From Gaeumannomyces sp. JS-464 (lineage: Eukaryota > Ascomycota > Sordariomycetes > Magnaporthales > Magnaporthaceae): a stretch of 64,000 bases of DNA. Below are positions 1 through 12,339 of this stretch, in pieces. The stretch covers positions 15,023,501-15,087,500 of the forward strand of contig NGZR01000001.1 in assembly GCA_002197995.1 (NCBI GenBank), in the 5' to 3' direction. Position numbers and translations under genes: made by a program. Each line of letters starts with the position of its first letter. Positions within the stretch are counted from its first letter, which is position 1. A model generated the notes under the pieces. That model worked only from the letters and a program-made list of their open reading frames with translations. It was not told where the DNA came from and did not search any database.

Positions 1-267
1 ACCGATGAACAAGAGCAGACCAGCGTATACATATAGTTGTGCCCTTTATGCGTTAGCTTTTTAACTTACCTTGTCCGGCTGGGAAAGGAACATCAATTCT
101 TCATAATTCATGCTGGAAGTTTTTGCCTCCATTGGAGTCAAAGCCGGATGTGCGGCGATAGTGGCATAGAAGCTACGGACAGCGGGCATAGCATAGTTAG
201 CACGCGTATCTACCAGTGTATTGGATAAGCCCATACGCCAATTTGGATGGAGTAGGAATAATATAGC

Positions 268-3200
268 TTACAGGTTTTCGATACTTGCTTGACGGTCGGA
301 GAGACGTACTCCCGCTTGCCAGCCGAAGTTGATTTGAGGCTTCCGGGCAAGTTCGTTGTACATGCTATGCAATCTGGCAAGCGTGTGCTCCTTCTTTCGC
401 TCAGGTTGCCGTCCTGCCCGCTGTTGTAGCATGGCAACACTCTCTTGTGTGTGGAACCGCGTTGCCATGTTGCCCTGCAAAGGAAGATTGGCAGAGCTGA
501 AGGACTGGGGAGGGGTTGTTAACTGGGTTAATTCGCCGGTCGAGCTGTCTTTTTCACTCCGAGAACCTTGGTCGTGTGGCCGAGCTTTCCGGATGGACTT
601 CCTGCTGCCTTGCAAGAAATGTTTGTCACGCATGTGACTCCCCAGTCTCTCCGCCGATTCGAATGGCGGGTATTGGCACCCGGGAGCACTGCATCGCTGT
701 CCTTTAGCATGTGCCACTTCATGCTCTCTCAATTCTTTCTCCGATCCGAAGCCTATTGTCGCACGGGGGCACGACCGCAACCGGCACGTAAATCCCGAGC
801 TGGCAAACTGCTCCTTGAACAGTTTCAGCTCCTCAGCGGAAACCCCCTCGACCACTTTTTGGTCAAGGAGAAAGCGAATGGTCTGTTGATATGAGGTGAG
901 CAGCTTTGAAGCGCCATCTTCCACCATAGAGTCGGGTGAGCTTTGTGCTGAGGGCGTCAACTCGGCCTCTGCGGTAGTTGATAGGATCCGGGACTCGAGC
1001 TTGTCGAGTGATGTGGCGTTGAGTGCGCTTGACACGCAGCGGTAGACTCTTGGATCCTCTTTTAAAGACTCAACCCGCGCGTCCAATTTGGTGATAGCGG
1101 CCACTGGTGTCGCAGATGGCCCTGATTCCCCGAACGCCTCCATCTGCGTAGCTAGCTGACCAGCCAGGTCCAAGGTCGGGTGGTCCCAATCCCCAGTCGT
1201 CGCCTTTATGTGCAGCAAGTCGTTGATCCAATGGTCCGCAGCGTAGACGTGAAATCCGTGAATGCCTTTAACAACACGAATGTGTCTCGCCCTCTCTTGA
1301 TAATTCGGACCGAAAACTTTCAAGCCAGATATGAGACACGACATGGCCGCGCGGCAGTGGGTTTGCAGAACGTCCTGTCTTGTAATCCTGCATCTAGTTT
1401 CAGTGCCCTGGAGAAAGCTGCAGTGAGGTTGGTCAGCCGGGGGGTGTGGTGGAAAGATGGAAGTTCGAGTTTCACATACTCTTTCACGGAGACATGTATG
1501 AATGCAAGCGTGTTGTCCCCTCGCTCCACAACCAGTGATGCACAATCGTCCAGGAGGTATTTTGGAGCGAGATTATCAACATCATTCCCTTCACTGAACG
1601 AAACAGCTGAAAGTATCTCGAGCCGTTTGAGCGGTCGCTTGGCAAAAGCGACCCACCCCAGAAGACACCGGACCCGCTCCACGGACTGTTCATCCAAACG
1701 GTTGAGAATTCGCGACAGAAGCTGTTGATAGCTGTATGCAAAATTGTTGGTAAGAAGGCCTAGTTAATGGTTTTTGGATATGGGATTCTCACAAGTCAGC
1801 CACCTTCTCAGGCAGACCAGTGACCGAGTCCTTGACCTCGGTTGGAGAGAAAATATCTTCGTGGAAATATAATCCAAGACAAGTCGGGCATAGAGAAACA
1901 TGCCTAGATTCGTTGCGCGGTTAGCTTATATAAGTCTCCTGCAAGCCTGTGATAACGAACGTCTTACCCGCTGCCCTGGTTGAGATGACATCCGCAAGGT
2001 CGTCCATATCGCTGTCTGTGATACCAACCTGCGCCAGTCTATCTTGAACGCCTCCAAGTCTGTGCGCCGAGTATGCTCGAATTGCCTTTTGAAGTGATGT
2101 TGCTTCGTCTGCAAGCGATAGACGTTGGCAGCACCGCAGACTGCGGGATAGAGTATCAGAGGTATGACTGGAGATGAGCACCTTGACGGTAATATGATCC
2201 CAGGTTGAAGACTTTGAGGTGATTTTCTTCATCAGGCTAAGCAGGCGGGACTGATTGTCCTGGTGGCATTCATCTATGCCATCCAAAACAATCCATAGGT
2301 ATCCCGTGCTATCCGATACGCTGGAAATGCTCTCTAGGAGCGAGATGAGAGTATTCTCGAGGGTGGGAATCATAGGCGGCTTCTTCTGCTGGACAAACAT
2401 GTGGTAGACATGTGGAATCAACTCCGAGTCAATGCGCAGCAGTTGCAGCAAAATGGATCGCAGGATTTGGTTAAGATGCGTCGAGGAGTTGTAGATATAC
2501 GTGCAGAAATGGTGGATGACGTTCAGCTTAGCGGCCTTCAAGAATGCAATAAGGCGGGCGGATATGATGCTTTTGCTAGTGCCCGGAAATCCTTGGAGCC
2601 ACAGCATTGGTGCGTCTGGCGTCTGTCGAAGCCACAGCCTCACTATTGCGTTGCCCGTGACCCAGTCACAAGTACCAGGGTACTTTTCGCCCTCGGAGGA
2701 CGCCTCGTGGAAAATTGAGAGCTGGTCTCGCTCGTCAATGTTCAGTGTTTGAAGTGATATCCAGGAAATCCTTGGCGGACCTCTCCTGCTCGGCTCGTTT
2801 GAGGTCCTCCAGATGGTCTGCTCGCCAAGAGCGCATATCCTCTCGCATTTTTTGAGCTTCTGAGATGTCGCGCGCCGTTGCATGTGACTCTAGAAGCTCG
2901 CGATGTCGCTTCAGATCCTCGAGGATTCCGGTAAGACGGTGCCCGAAGCGACCCCACGAGTTCATAAATAGAAGTTTCCAGCTTTGACCGTTAGGAGAGT
3001 CAGCAATGGCGCGAAAAGCACAAGAAACTTGTCAACGTACCATTTTTGTGCACATAGGTGTACGCGTGCTTGTGGAATTCGAAAATATTGACGTAGATGA
3101 TAGCCAATGTGTCCTGGAAGATCGCGTCATCCTTGAAGGCGGAATTAAGAAGTTGGAATGACCGGAGAGAGGAGGCGAGCTCAGAGTAACCCCTGACGAT

Positions 3201-3536
3201 TTTCTCGAAAGCGTCGATGAACGCCGAGGACGCACGAAGAATTTCGCTGATGGGGGCCCAAATCAGCTGCATGTAGGGCGTGCCGATGCAGAGAGGTTCG
3301 GCGGCCTTGGAGTACCGCTCAAGTCCATCAAGGAGGGGAACCAGGCGTCGCATGTTGCGGAGGGATTGTCGAGCTGCGAGCTGCTCCTCGAGCTCGGTCG
3401 CTGATTTGCGCACATCTTCGATGCTGACCAACTTGAAGTCCCGCGAATGGACAGGCTTGATCGCCTTGTCAAGGTCCTCGTATGCCTTCTTCATCGTCTC
3501 CCTGGCGAAGCGAGAGGGTGGTCGACGTAGCGGCAT
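268..3536 (-). CDS. STAND/NLR-type receptor: helical N-domain, NACHT, C2H2 zinc fingers
   Basis: Likely fungal NOD-like receptor, a cytosolic signalling NTPase of the non-self recognition class. The start at 3536 opens a helical N-domain of fungal STAND proteins (3536-3037). An intron at 3036-2982 restores the continuation WKLLFMNSWGRFG, typical after that domain. The NACHT follows, with P-loop GFPGTSKS and Walker B WIVLDGIDE in 2720-1966. Short exons near 1900-1792 (FLYARLVLDYI) and 1745-1480 (ending FIHVSVKEY) carry the winged-helix part. The last exon holds two C2H2 fingers (CRLRSCP...HEVAH and CSAPGCQ...HMRDKH, about 790-620) and a basic tail. The frame breaks once near 2758-2768, between KDFL and WISLQTL; no intron explains it, so this is a sequencing error or a real lesion. 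It is divergent from the SNF2 gene. Domain calls are firm; exon ends are estimates. Confidence 0.82.
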
Positions 3537-4258
3537 ATTGCGAAGATGAGCAGCACGTGCGCTGGCCGGTTTTCGTAGAGTAGGAGGTAGGTAGATGGCA
3601 GGTAGTGACAATGGATTGATTCGATCTGGGGAAGAACTGGACAGAATCAATCCCGCCCAGGGCCGCAGATTGGAGAAATGGCCACTGGAAATGAAGCGAG
3701 GGGACGCACTGAATGCAGCGATAGATGGGCAAACGTGGTCGGCGTGCATGCTATACGCAGCGCGGTGCGACACAGCCACCACACCACAACACGCTAGTAT
3801 GCCCTGTTTTTCTACATCCGTGGGCGTGTTGACGATTGCCTGGCCTGAGCTGTGCGCGCACGTTGCGCAAACAAGAAAAGTGGCAGGGCGATCGATCTTG
3901 TTTTACAAAAAAAAAATACCGTGCTCCCATTTTCCAGCCCAGTGCTCGTGCTTCTTTGCAACGTGGCGCGCTCGCGAGACGCAGGACATCAAGGCAACCA
4001 ACCGCGGGCAGGTGTGGGCGACCCAAGGCCCCAGCCAGCCGCATTCAGGAGCGCGTGCGGGGCTTCCATCATTTTCGCTTGACACCAGACCCGGAGTACA
4101 TCACTTCGTATTTTCCCGCAGCGGTCTGCGCATTTTTGGTGTCTAACAGAACCATTGTGACTCTCCCAGCCGCCAGAAGAGCCATTCGTCAATCCCGTTC
4201 ACGACCACCTGGGTCAAACCCCGCGAAAAGGCCCCGAAGAGGGCTGAGGCTGCCTACC
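3537..4258. other. Intergenic, shared promoter region of divergent genes
   Basis: This 722 bp lies between the start codons of the NACHT gene (-) and the SNF2 gene (+), so it probably serves both. It contains a short A run around 3906-3916. I see no convincing TATA box and no further gene. Confidence 0.5.
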
Positions 4259-7200
4259 ATGGACAATGAGAATTCCCACTACGGCCTTGGGGCCAAGAGA
4301 AAACGCATAGAAGAGGCCGAAGATGACGAAGTTCGTCGCGTGCCTCACGCCGAACCAGACAAACCAAAGCCACTCGTCCATCAGCTGTTCGCTCAAAACC
4401 TAGCCATTGTCCACCCCCCTTACAGTTACGAGCTATCCCTGCCTATGGCCGATGCTGGTTTGGTAGATCATTCGTCCACGCTCGTCGCGCCGTTTTTCCC
4501 TACTTTCTCCACGGAGCTCGACATGGTCAACATTTCGGCCGCCTCACAAGCGGCCTTCTGTCAGCGCTAGAAATGCCTTGGCCGGACTTCCGCTGGCCAC
4601 TGTAGTTCTCCACGCCAGCCGCGCAGACGGGCCGTCCGTATACCATGCTGGCACATCGGCTGTGTGGGATTTCGTGCCTGCGGAATTGGCGCCTCAACTG
4701 GAGCAAACAACCCCTGAATGCCTCACCAATGTGCAACTCACCTCTGTCGTCCCACCACCAGGCGATGTGAACCTAATGGGGCTATTCGCGCAACCTCATC
4801 TGCCGAGAACGCCACTGGAATCGTCATCTCTGCTGGAGAGTCTCCCATGGTCTGTTTTGGAATGGTATGCATCTGCTGTAATAAATCGGCGCCGCGGCCG
4901 CCCTAACCCTAACAACTGGTATCAAGATAACAGAGATTTCCGGGCGTTGCAACCTCTTCCCCAACCTCGACGACTGTTTTGACGTCCGAATCACAGCTTC
5001 AGACGAGTTCGAGGCTGTGCTCACGACCACCATCCGAGGAAAGATCAAGTCTGAGCACGGCACGGCCATTCAGGCACTCCTTGATGAGAAGGCCCTGATT
5101 ATCCACGGGATTTGTGTGGTAGACCAAGACGTCAAGGGCACGAAGTCGAGCCGCCGTCCTGGCCAGATGCCATGTACTTTGGCCATTACGCTGTACGGGC
5201 CCGAGGATATGTTTGAAGACCTCGGAGAGTGGGCTCAGGATTGTGACATTTACCTTCAAGACCCCATAACCTGTCACCGAAATGTCAGGTACTGCAACTC
5301 ACACAAACTGGCCTCTTCTGAGCTCGGTAGCTGCCCCATGCTTTCTGAGGTCCTTGTGGATAAGGAAAAGCCGCTTCAGATGCAAGAGCTTCCTCAGTTG
5401 CCAGATATTCTACAATGCATCAACAGTCATATCGATCTCGAGGAAACATCAGCCCCCCTCGCCATTCGAGCAGACTTAAAGAGGTGAACAGTGCAATGTG
5501 CTGGCATCTAGTCTCGAGCTGAGCTGACTGCGGTTCCATATACCAGGCATCAGAAGCAGGCCCTGACATTTATGCGACGCCGTGAAAGGGGTTGGGCCTA
5601 CACTGCCGAGCCCGGAGATATGTGGGAGCTGGTTGACCATGACGAACGCCCAACGTAAGCTCCTCTGCACTACATCTCCTGTCTTCTTCCTCAAGCAAGG
5701 CGCTAATAACTAGTTCACAGCTTCTTGAATCGGGTCTCGGGGTTTTACCAGACCGAGGAGCCTGCTACGTTCCACGGTGGCATCGTGGCAGATCCAATGG
5801 GATTCGGGAAGACGCTTACCATGATTGCTCTTGTGGCAGCGGACTTGGAAGACAGCAGCAAGCCTACGCCAGTAACTGAGGACGTATTTGCAACCGCCGC
5901 GACGCTTGTCGTTGTCCCTCCACGTGCGTTGCTGCCCTCCTGAGACAGACACTTTACAGCGATGACTGACCACCACATGTGCAGTACTGGATACCTGGGA
6001 GAACGAGATTTCGAAGTACGCCCGAGCCTCTTGGATCCATACTGCAGTAACTGCTTTTGCTAACATGACGGAAGCCATGTACGGGAGGGGGCGCTGATCT
6101 GCCGCCGTCATCATGGTAAAACGAGGCTGTCCGGGCACGCCGACCTGCACGGAGTCAACGTGGTTCTTACAACATATCACACAATCTCGGGCGAGTGGAA
6201 GCCAAAGATGCAACCGCATAACAACACAATACTCTTTTCCACGAGGTGGCAGAGAATAATTCTAGATGAAGGTACATTTCCAGAGCACACCTGGATGGCC
6301 AAACTATGGTCCTTGATGGGTCAGGCTAATACTGAATAACTCAGCACACTTCATCCGCAACGGTTCATCCAAAATGGCCCGGGCTGTCTGCGAGCTAAAT
6401 GCTTTTAGCCGTTGGGCCGTCACCGGTACCCCGATCCAGAACCGGCTGACAGACCTCGCCACTCTCCTGCGTTTCACTCGCGCATTCCCTTATACTGACC
6501 CAAGACGGTTTGATGCCGACATCTCTCAGCTCTGGAAAGCGGGCAAAGAAGATGAGGCAGTCAAGAGACTGGCACTACTGTCTTCCTGCCTGCTCCTCCG
6601 GAGGCCGCAGAACACCATCAGTCTCCTCCCGCGTCACGATATGCTCTGTCCAGTGGAATTCAAGATTTCCGAGCGAGCTCTCTATACTGACGCCCGCGAG
6701 AGGCTCATCAGCAAAATCGACGAGGCTTTGCATCAAGGTTCCGAGGTCACTCGCTCGTCCTCCTACATCAACGTGCTACAACAGATCGAGTCCCTTCGCC
6801 TGATCTGTGACCTCGGAACTCACTACCATGCAAGAAAAAGCACCGACAGAAAAGGTGGGGGAGCTGATTCTACAACAAGTGGAAGCTGGGAACGACTTGC
6901 GCAGCAGGCCTTTGAGGTGGCACGGGACCTTGGGTCTATGGTGTGCCTGCAATGCGGCGAGATACTAGAGCCCACAGAGGGAGTATTCGAGGACCCATTT
7001 ACTGCCCAAAAGCCCTCGCCTTGATTTTCCGCTGTCTCAAGTACTTGTGCCCGGAATGCACCAGCAAGCTCAAGCCGAAAGATAGGGCCCTTTCCTGTGG
7101 CGATTTCCCTTGCTGCCCGTGTGCTCGGGTCTTTGTCAGCGGGACAGACGGGGAAGGCACCCATGATCTTGCGATCCCTGCCTCGAGTACTTCAGGCTCG

Positions 7201-8097
7201 TGGGATCCCCCATCCAAAGTGTCAGCCTTGGTTGCGGACATCAAACAACTGCCGCTGGGCACAAAAAGGTAAGTCTTTACCGAATTTGCTTTGCTCTCCT
7301 AATAGTCGAGCCGGTAGACGATTGAGACTTCGAGCTAATACCCTCCCGCAACTGGGATTCGCAGTGTTGTCTTCTCCACCTGGAGGATGACTCTCGATGT
7401 TATCGAAAGAGGCTTGCGGCAAGCCAATATCGACACTGTCAGGTTCGACGGAGGAGTGCACCAAAGGGACAGGAAGTCGGTGGTGGAAAAGTTCAAAAAC
7501 GACCCTAGCATCAGAGTCATGCTCTTGACTCTATCGTGTGGTGCAGTGGGGTAAGAAAGCTTATTTGAAAAAAAGGGTATTGAATGCGGTACTAGCCGTC
7601 ATGGTTCTTGGCTGACTGATCTACGTACACAGGTTGACACTGACCGTGGCCTCAAGAGCGTACCTTATGGAGCCACACTGGTAAGGCGATAAATACCTGA
7701 CAAGTCGCTAGTACTGGCCGAGAGAGAGAGCCCCTGGGTACGACAACGGAGAAGCTGACAGCAGTAACCGTGCAGGAACCCGACCTTGGAGGACCAAGCC
7801 TTGGCTCGAATCCATCGTATCGGGCAGATGAACGAGGTTACCACAGTTCGCTTCTACATCCGGGATTCCTTTGAGGAGGTAAGTGACAATGTCCCAGCCA
7901 CCAGCGCAACTAGCCCCATAACCTAGACCGTAGGAATACTTTCAGTCCCTGGAGTGTGCACATGCTCTGTTAGCTAACGGGACCACCCGGGGCAGGAGAT
8001 CCTGAACCTCCAGAAAAGAAGAAGCAGCTCGCGGGAGTTCTCCTCTCGCCACACGACGGCGGGAACACAAATGGAAGCTGGGATAGGCTGCATGTGA
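4259..8097 (+). CDS. SNF2-family DNA-dependent ATPase, Rad5-like
   Basis: Nuclear SNF2/Rad5-class ATPase that would translocate on DNA. The start at 4259 gives MDNENSHYGLGAKRKR with a nuclear-localisation-like AKRKR. The ATPase core follows: motif I ADPMGFGKT (about 5795), VVLTTYHTIS (about 6160), motif II as WQRIILDE joined over an intron to AHFIRNGSS (about 6250-6370), and motif III AVTGTPIQNRL. The C-terminal helicase lobe has VVFSTWRMTLDVI, RVMLLTLSCGAVG and RIHRIGQ (7360-7830). A short Cys-rich stretch near 6945-7130 (VCLQCG, LCPECTSK, CCPC) sits where Rad5 carries its RING but is not a clean RING. Many short introns. The frame also changes several times in 4.53-4.98 kb and near the end (around 8014, in ILNLQKR) where introns do not fully account for it. 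Family call is firm; the exact protein is not. Confidence 0.85.
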
Positions 8098-8243
8098 GCA
8101 ATGTTCCCCTGTACTCGACAATCGGCCGGAAGAACATAGCGACGAATGCTGATCGATGTGTACAAAACGTAGGAGCTGCGTCGACTGCTATAAAGGAGCT
8201 AGTTTTGTCGCATCTTCGCATGTATTCTTGGTCCAGGTCTATT

Positions 8244-9968
8244 TCAGCAGGTGTACCTAAACCACGGCACATTGTCGGCCAGTTCCCGCTCCATTCCCTT
8301 CTGCTCCTCAGTGAGCTCGTCCACCTTTAGCTCCCGCGAGAGCCCGTCCCTTCTTGCGTTTTCCCTCTTACACCACGTTGACATGAAACCGCTGAGGAAA
8401 AAGGCCATGCTGTGTAGGGTGTCAGATGTTTCCATTAGCCAGGCTCGCGTGTCCCATTTTCTCGGGCGGAACGGCATCTTCGACTTACCTGATAAAGCCT
8501 ATAAGAATGCTGTGTCCGATGATGAATCGAGGGCCGTCGCGGGTCAGGTAGACGTAGGAAGCGATGATGCCGCCGCAGTTGCCTCCCATGACCTGCATGG
8601 CGATGCCTGTGCCTCGCTTCAAGCTGCCTCCGATGTTGCCGCTGTTCCAGGCGAGGCCGAGAGGGATTTGTGGGTAGATGCCTAGAGCGATGGAGGCCTC
8701 GCAGGTCAGCACTGAAACGGCGTCAGGGGTAATATGGGGTGAGGAAAGAACGAACCAATAGCCGCAAAAACGGTCCCTGCGTACTGGACCGACGCGTCGC
8801 CGCTCCCGCAGAGCATCGCGAATCCCAAGATCCCAACGAGCTGGAAGCCCATCAGGAAGACGCCGCGCCTCTGCAGCCTGTCGGCGTAGTAGCTCGCCGC
8901 TATGGTGAAGAAGCAGGCAAAGACGTAGGGCGGCACGCTCATCAGCTGGGCGTTGTTTGCCGTGTACCCCATGTTCTTGATGATGGTGGGCAGGAAGAGC
9001 GAGAAGGAGTAGATGGGGCAGCCGGCCATGCAGATGAGCATATGGATGTAGATCTTCCAGTCGCGGATGGCCTGCCAGACGTACTTGACGTCAAAGTCGT
9101 CCGTCAGGTGGCCCGAGTCGGCGCGCAGGCGGCGCTGCACCTCGGCGCGCTCGGCGGGCGTCAGGAAGCCGGCCTCGGAGGGGTAGTCGTAGATGGCCCA
9201 GGGGGCGGTGAAGGAGACGAGGATGCTGAGCAGGCCCTCGAGGACGAAGATCCACGACCAGGCCGCCAGCCCGCCGACGCCGCTCATCTCGGCGATGCCG
9301 CGGGCCAGGATGCCGCCGAAGGCGCCGGCGAGGGTGGCGGCGGAGAAGAAGAGGGCCATGCGGAAGCCGCATTCAGGTCGGGGGTACCACTGGGTGATGT
9401 AATAATTAACGCCGGGTAGAGGCCGCCCTCGAAAACGCCGAGGAAGACGCGGGTGGCAAGCATTCCTGGTAGTTCTTCACGAAGCCCTGGCCGATCATGG
9501 ATGCGGACCAGCAGACCATGATAAAGGCAAGCCAGAGCGAGGGCCGGACGCGCTTCATCATCATGTTGCTCGGGATCTCGGCCGCGATGTAAAGGGGAAG
9601 AGGATGGCGAGGCAGTCGTTGTACTGCAGGCCCTGGAGGTTCAGGTCCTGCTCGAGGTGGTCGAGGCGCGCATTGCCGATGTTGGTGCGGTCGAGGAAGC
9701 AGAGTCTGGGAGGTGGGAGGTGGAAAAGACGGCAGTCAGTCAGTGCTTGGGTTCAGCACGAGGTGCCGTTCGGGGCTGCTGTTATAGGAAAGCGGACGCA
9801 CAGGTAGATCAACGACATGAACGGGATGATGTGCCAGTCCAGCTTCCGCAGCAATCGCTTGGTCGCATTCTCGTCGAAGCCCTGGGTTTCGACCGCTGCG
9901 ATGGGCACCTCAACCGACTCGGCCTGCGAAACCTCTGGCGGAGATGAAAGTTCTTTCTTTTCGGACAT
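8244..9968 (-). CDS. MFS transporter, Dal5/TNA1-type (anion:cation symporter family)
   Basis: Plasma-membrane major facilitator of the allantoate/nicotinate/pantothenate permease group. The start at 9968 gives a soluble N-tail ending KRLLRKLDWHIIPFMSLIYL, the classic entry to helix 1. After an intron come LDRTNIGNARL, the loop signature of this subfamily, and ALFFSAATLAGAFGGILARG, then the central loop (GFLTPAERAEVQRRLRAD) and further membrane segments. A last small exon ends at 8244 with a charged tail (WCKRENARRD). Substrate cannot be told from sequence. Three single-base losses fall inside 180 bp (A run 9591-9593; CC 9464-9465; GGG 9414-9416); adding one base to each run restores the expected protein. 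It is convergent with the SNF2 gene, 146 bp apart. Confidence 0.82.
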
Positions 9969-12339
9969 GGTCGCGGCGTGTCCAGGAGTGGTGGTGGCAC
10001 AGAATAACGTGACAGGGTGTTACCGCACGCGGTGCGCGCGAAAGGGAGGTTTCCTGCAGCCACGAAGCCGGTGCTTGGGATGTGTAGCACCTGCAGTGCG
10101 CGGTCGGCGTGCCTTGTGCCTGCGTAGAACAGAGCGGTACGCCTATGGTCCCAGGCCCGGCTCTCCTTTATACAGACCGCCCTGTAAGCGCGCAGTCCAT
10201 GTAAGCAGCTGGGAGTCGGGTGTGGAATGGCGCACGGCAGGCCCGGAACATGCAGGCCGCCGACCGCCGGTCGATGATCTGTCGCCGGCGCTGGCAGCAG
10301 ATGCTGGTGGTGCATCCTTCGCGCCCAACAAAGAGGGGCAGACACAGATAAGCTGGCATCCAGGGGCCATCACCAGCGAGCCCGCGGTGGTATCGAAGAC
10401 GTGTGCCGGACGGTCATTGGCTCGGGTTTTGCGAGAAACAAGCAATGCAGCCGGGAGGTTACATGGCAGCATGCGGGTGAGACCGCCGCGACGAGGGCTA
10501 CACCGGCCACGCATTTGCCGGGGACACCTCGGTGCTTGTCTTTCGCTTGCTCGTCTCTACTTATGTACGCGCCGGGCGTTGCTTGGTGATCGCCACCCAC
10601 TAGCGGGAGTCAGCTTACCGCACGTGCACTGTCTGCGTCTGACAGAATTGAGTCAAGAAAGCGTGCAGTTGAGAGGTACGTAGTCCTAGACAAAAGCCCG
10701 TCGGGTTGTTGGTTTCTCCCGGACGGGAGACAGGGAGGCTGGCAAGTGGGCTGCCATCGTCGGGTAAAACAAAACAAAAACACAAAAAAATGGCCTCCAT
10801 TCACGGCTGCGCGCACATGCAGTGCAGCTTGCAGCGGGCCGCCGACCTGGCCAGGCCTGGTGCCGAGAATGGGAACGATCTCCGGCTGCGGAGACCCTGG
10901 GGACGGCACGTCTTGGCCGGATTGGCTGCGTTGGCAGGCGGTGTCCCAACGCGGGGCGTCAGGGGTCTGTTGTCTCTGTCCAGCTGCAGCATCCCAAGAC
11001 CCCAATGGCTTCTTGCTGGCCAACACGTCTCCTGTAGACAGAGCTGGTACGGTCCATCGTGCTGTGCGCGGCGACAATGCCTTGGGAAGCGGGGGTGTGT
11101 CCTCAAATTTCGAGGCTGGATCCATTTCGGTCCATTTCGGGATTTGTGCGCGCCTGCTGATTTACGCACAGCAACACCGTTGCAACTGAAGGACACTGAA
11201 GATGGGAGAATTGGAGCGTTGGCCGTGCAAGCAGCAGTCTCCCAGCCGAGCAGACGACAGCCACGCCACGCGCACGCTGTGGCGGCAAGGAACTTCCCAG
11301 CGACGCATTCGGCCAGCCCGCGCCCCGACGCCCGAGCCCAGAGCCCGATGGGGCTCGGCACATTGTCGACGGCATGATGGGGCTGTAACGGAACGTCACG
11401 GCGGATGGATCCCAGGAGATCATCCTGGGGCCGGGCTCTCTAGACCTTTCAGGCCGTCAGTGTTCAGAGAAACAGCCTCCGGGCCCGGTCGAGCATCAGG
11501 AGGCCGGTCGAAAGCCTTTACAATTGCTCATTTGTGGGATGGCTCTAGGTACTCTTTTGTTGCGAGTTCGGGCAAACGTTGCGTCCGACCTCATTTCCAT
11601 GTCGATTCATCAGCACATGACCGAGTCAGCATTTGTCAACCCAGACTACACCTCCTTTTTTGTTACAGACCTGCGCTGCTTGGTGCTGCCCCGACATCTT
11701 GGGCAGAACAGACGCAAACCTTAAACCCCATTCCATTTCCCCTGCCCCGATCTCCTCCTGGCCACTGCCGTTCCCACATCCAGGATACTGCCAGCTCGCG
11801 AGCCTGGCAGACCGGGTCAAAACCTGGAGCGTGGAACGGTATCTGACGCGGTCGACCCCGTCCGAAATAGACTTCCACGCCAAAGCGGGAACGTTTTGGG
11901 CCTCGTCCCAGGGTTGTTCGCCCGCCAGGGAGCCCGTCTGTCAGACCAACGCCGCGGGCTCTTTTGTGCTGTCCCAACTCTATTTCATTTCCGCATTGGA
12001 CTTGCGCATATCCATGCTCGCCGCCCCAGACCGGCACATCACGTCGCATGGCGTATATTCGGGGGTAATTTGTACAGGGATATGGAGATCGTTTGCGAAA
12101 AGCGCCCCTGGCAGGTGGCCAGACGCGCGGAACGTAAAAGCTGCCGGCCGAGCCGCTCGGCTGGCGCAGGAACATCACCCAGATTGGCCACGGTACTTCT
12201 CTTCCATATAAAGGTCACGCACGCTGGGCTTGGCCAAGCCTGTTGAACAAAGACGGGACGACAAGCTCCCGGTTCACCCCTACCACTGAGCGCCGGATAC
12301 CCCCTCAGCCGTGGCGCGCACAGAGGACGCTCGCCCCTG
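9969..12339. other. Intergenic, no gene recognised
   Basis: About 2.4 kb of moderately GC-rich DNA. Several open frames of 100-220 codons exist on both strands but overlap each other, lack recognisable domains and look like chance frames. The last 130 bp hold the glycosyltransferase promoter. Confidence 0.5.
12207..12213 (+). promoter_or_regulatory. TATA-like box
   Basis: TATAAAG lies 127 bp before the glycosyltransferase start codon at 12340. Position and sequence fit a core promoter element; no transcript data. Confidence 0.4.

Noticed and set aside
4901..4915. CCCTAACCCTAAC, telomere-like
   Set aside because: Only two units, and it fits as the branch-point region of a SNF2 intron.
8739..9419. 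226-codon plus-strand frame
   Set aside because: Antisense shadow of the MFS transporter.
10706..12211. Several 190-220 codon frames upstream of the glycosyltransferase
   Set aside because: They overlap on both strands with no domain, signal peptide or splice logic.
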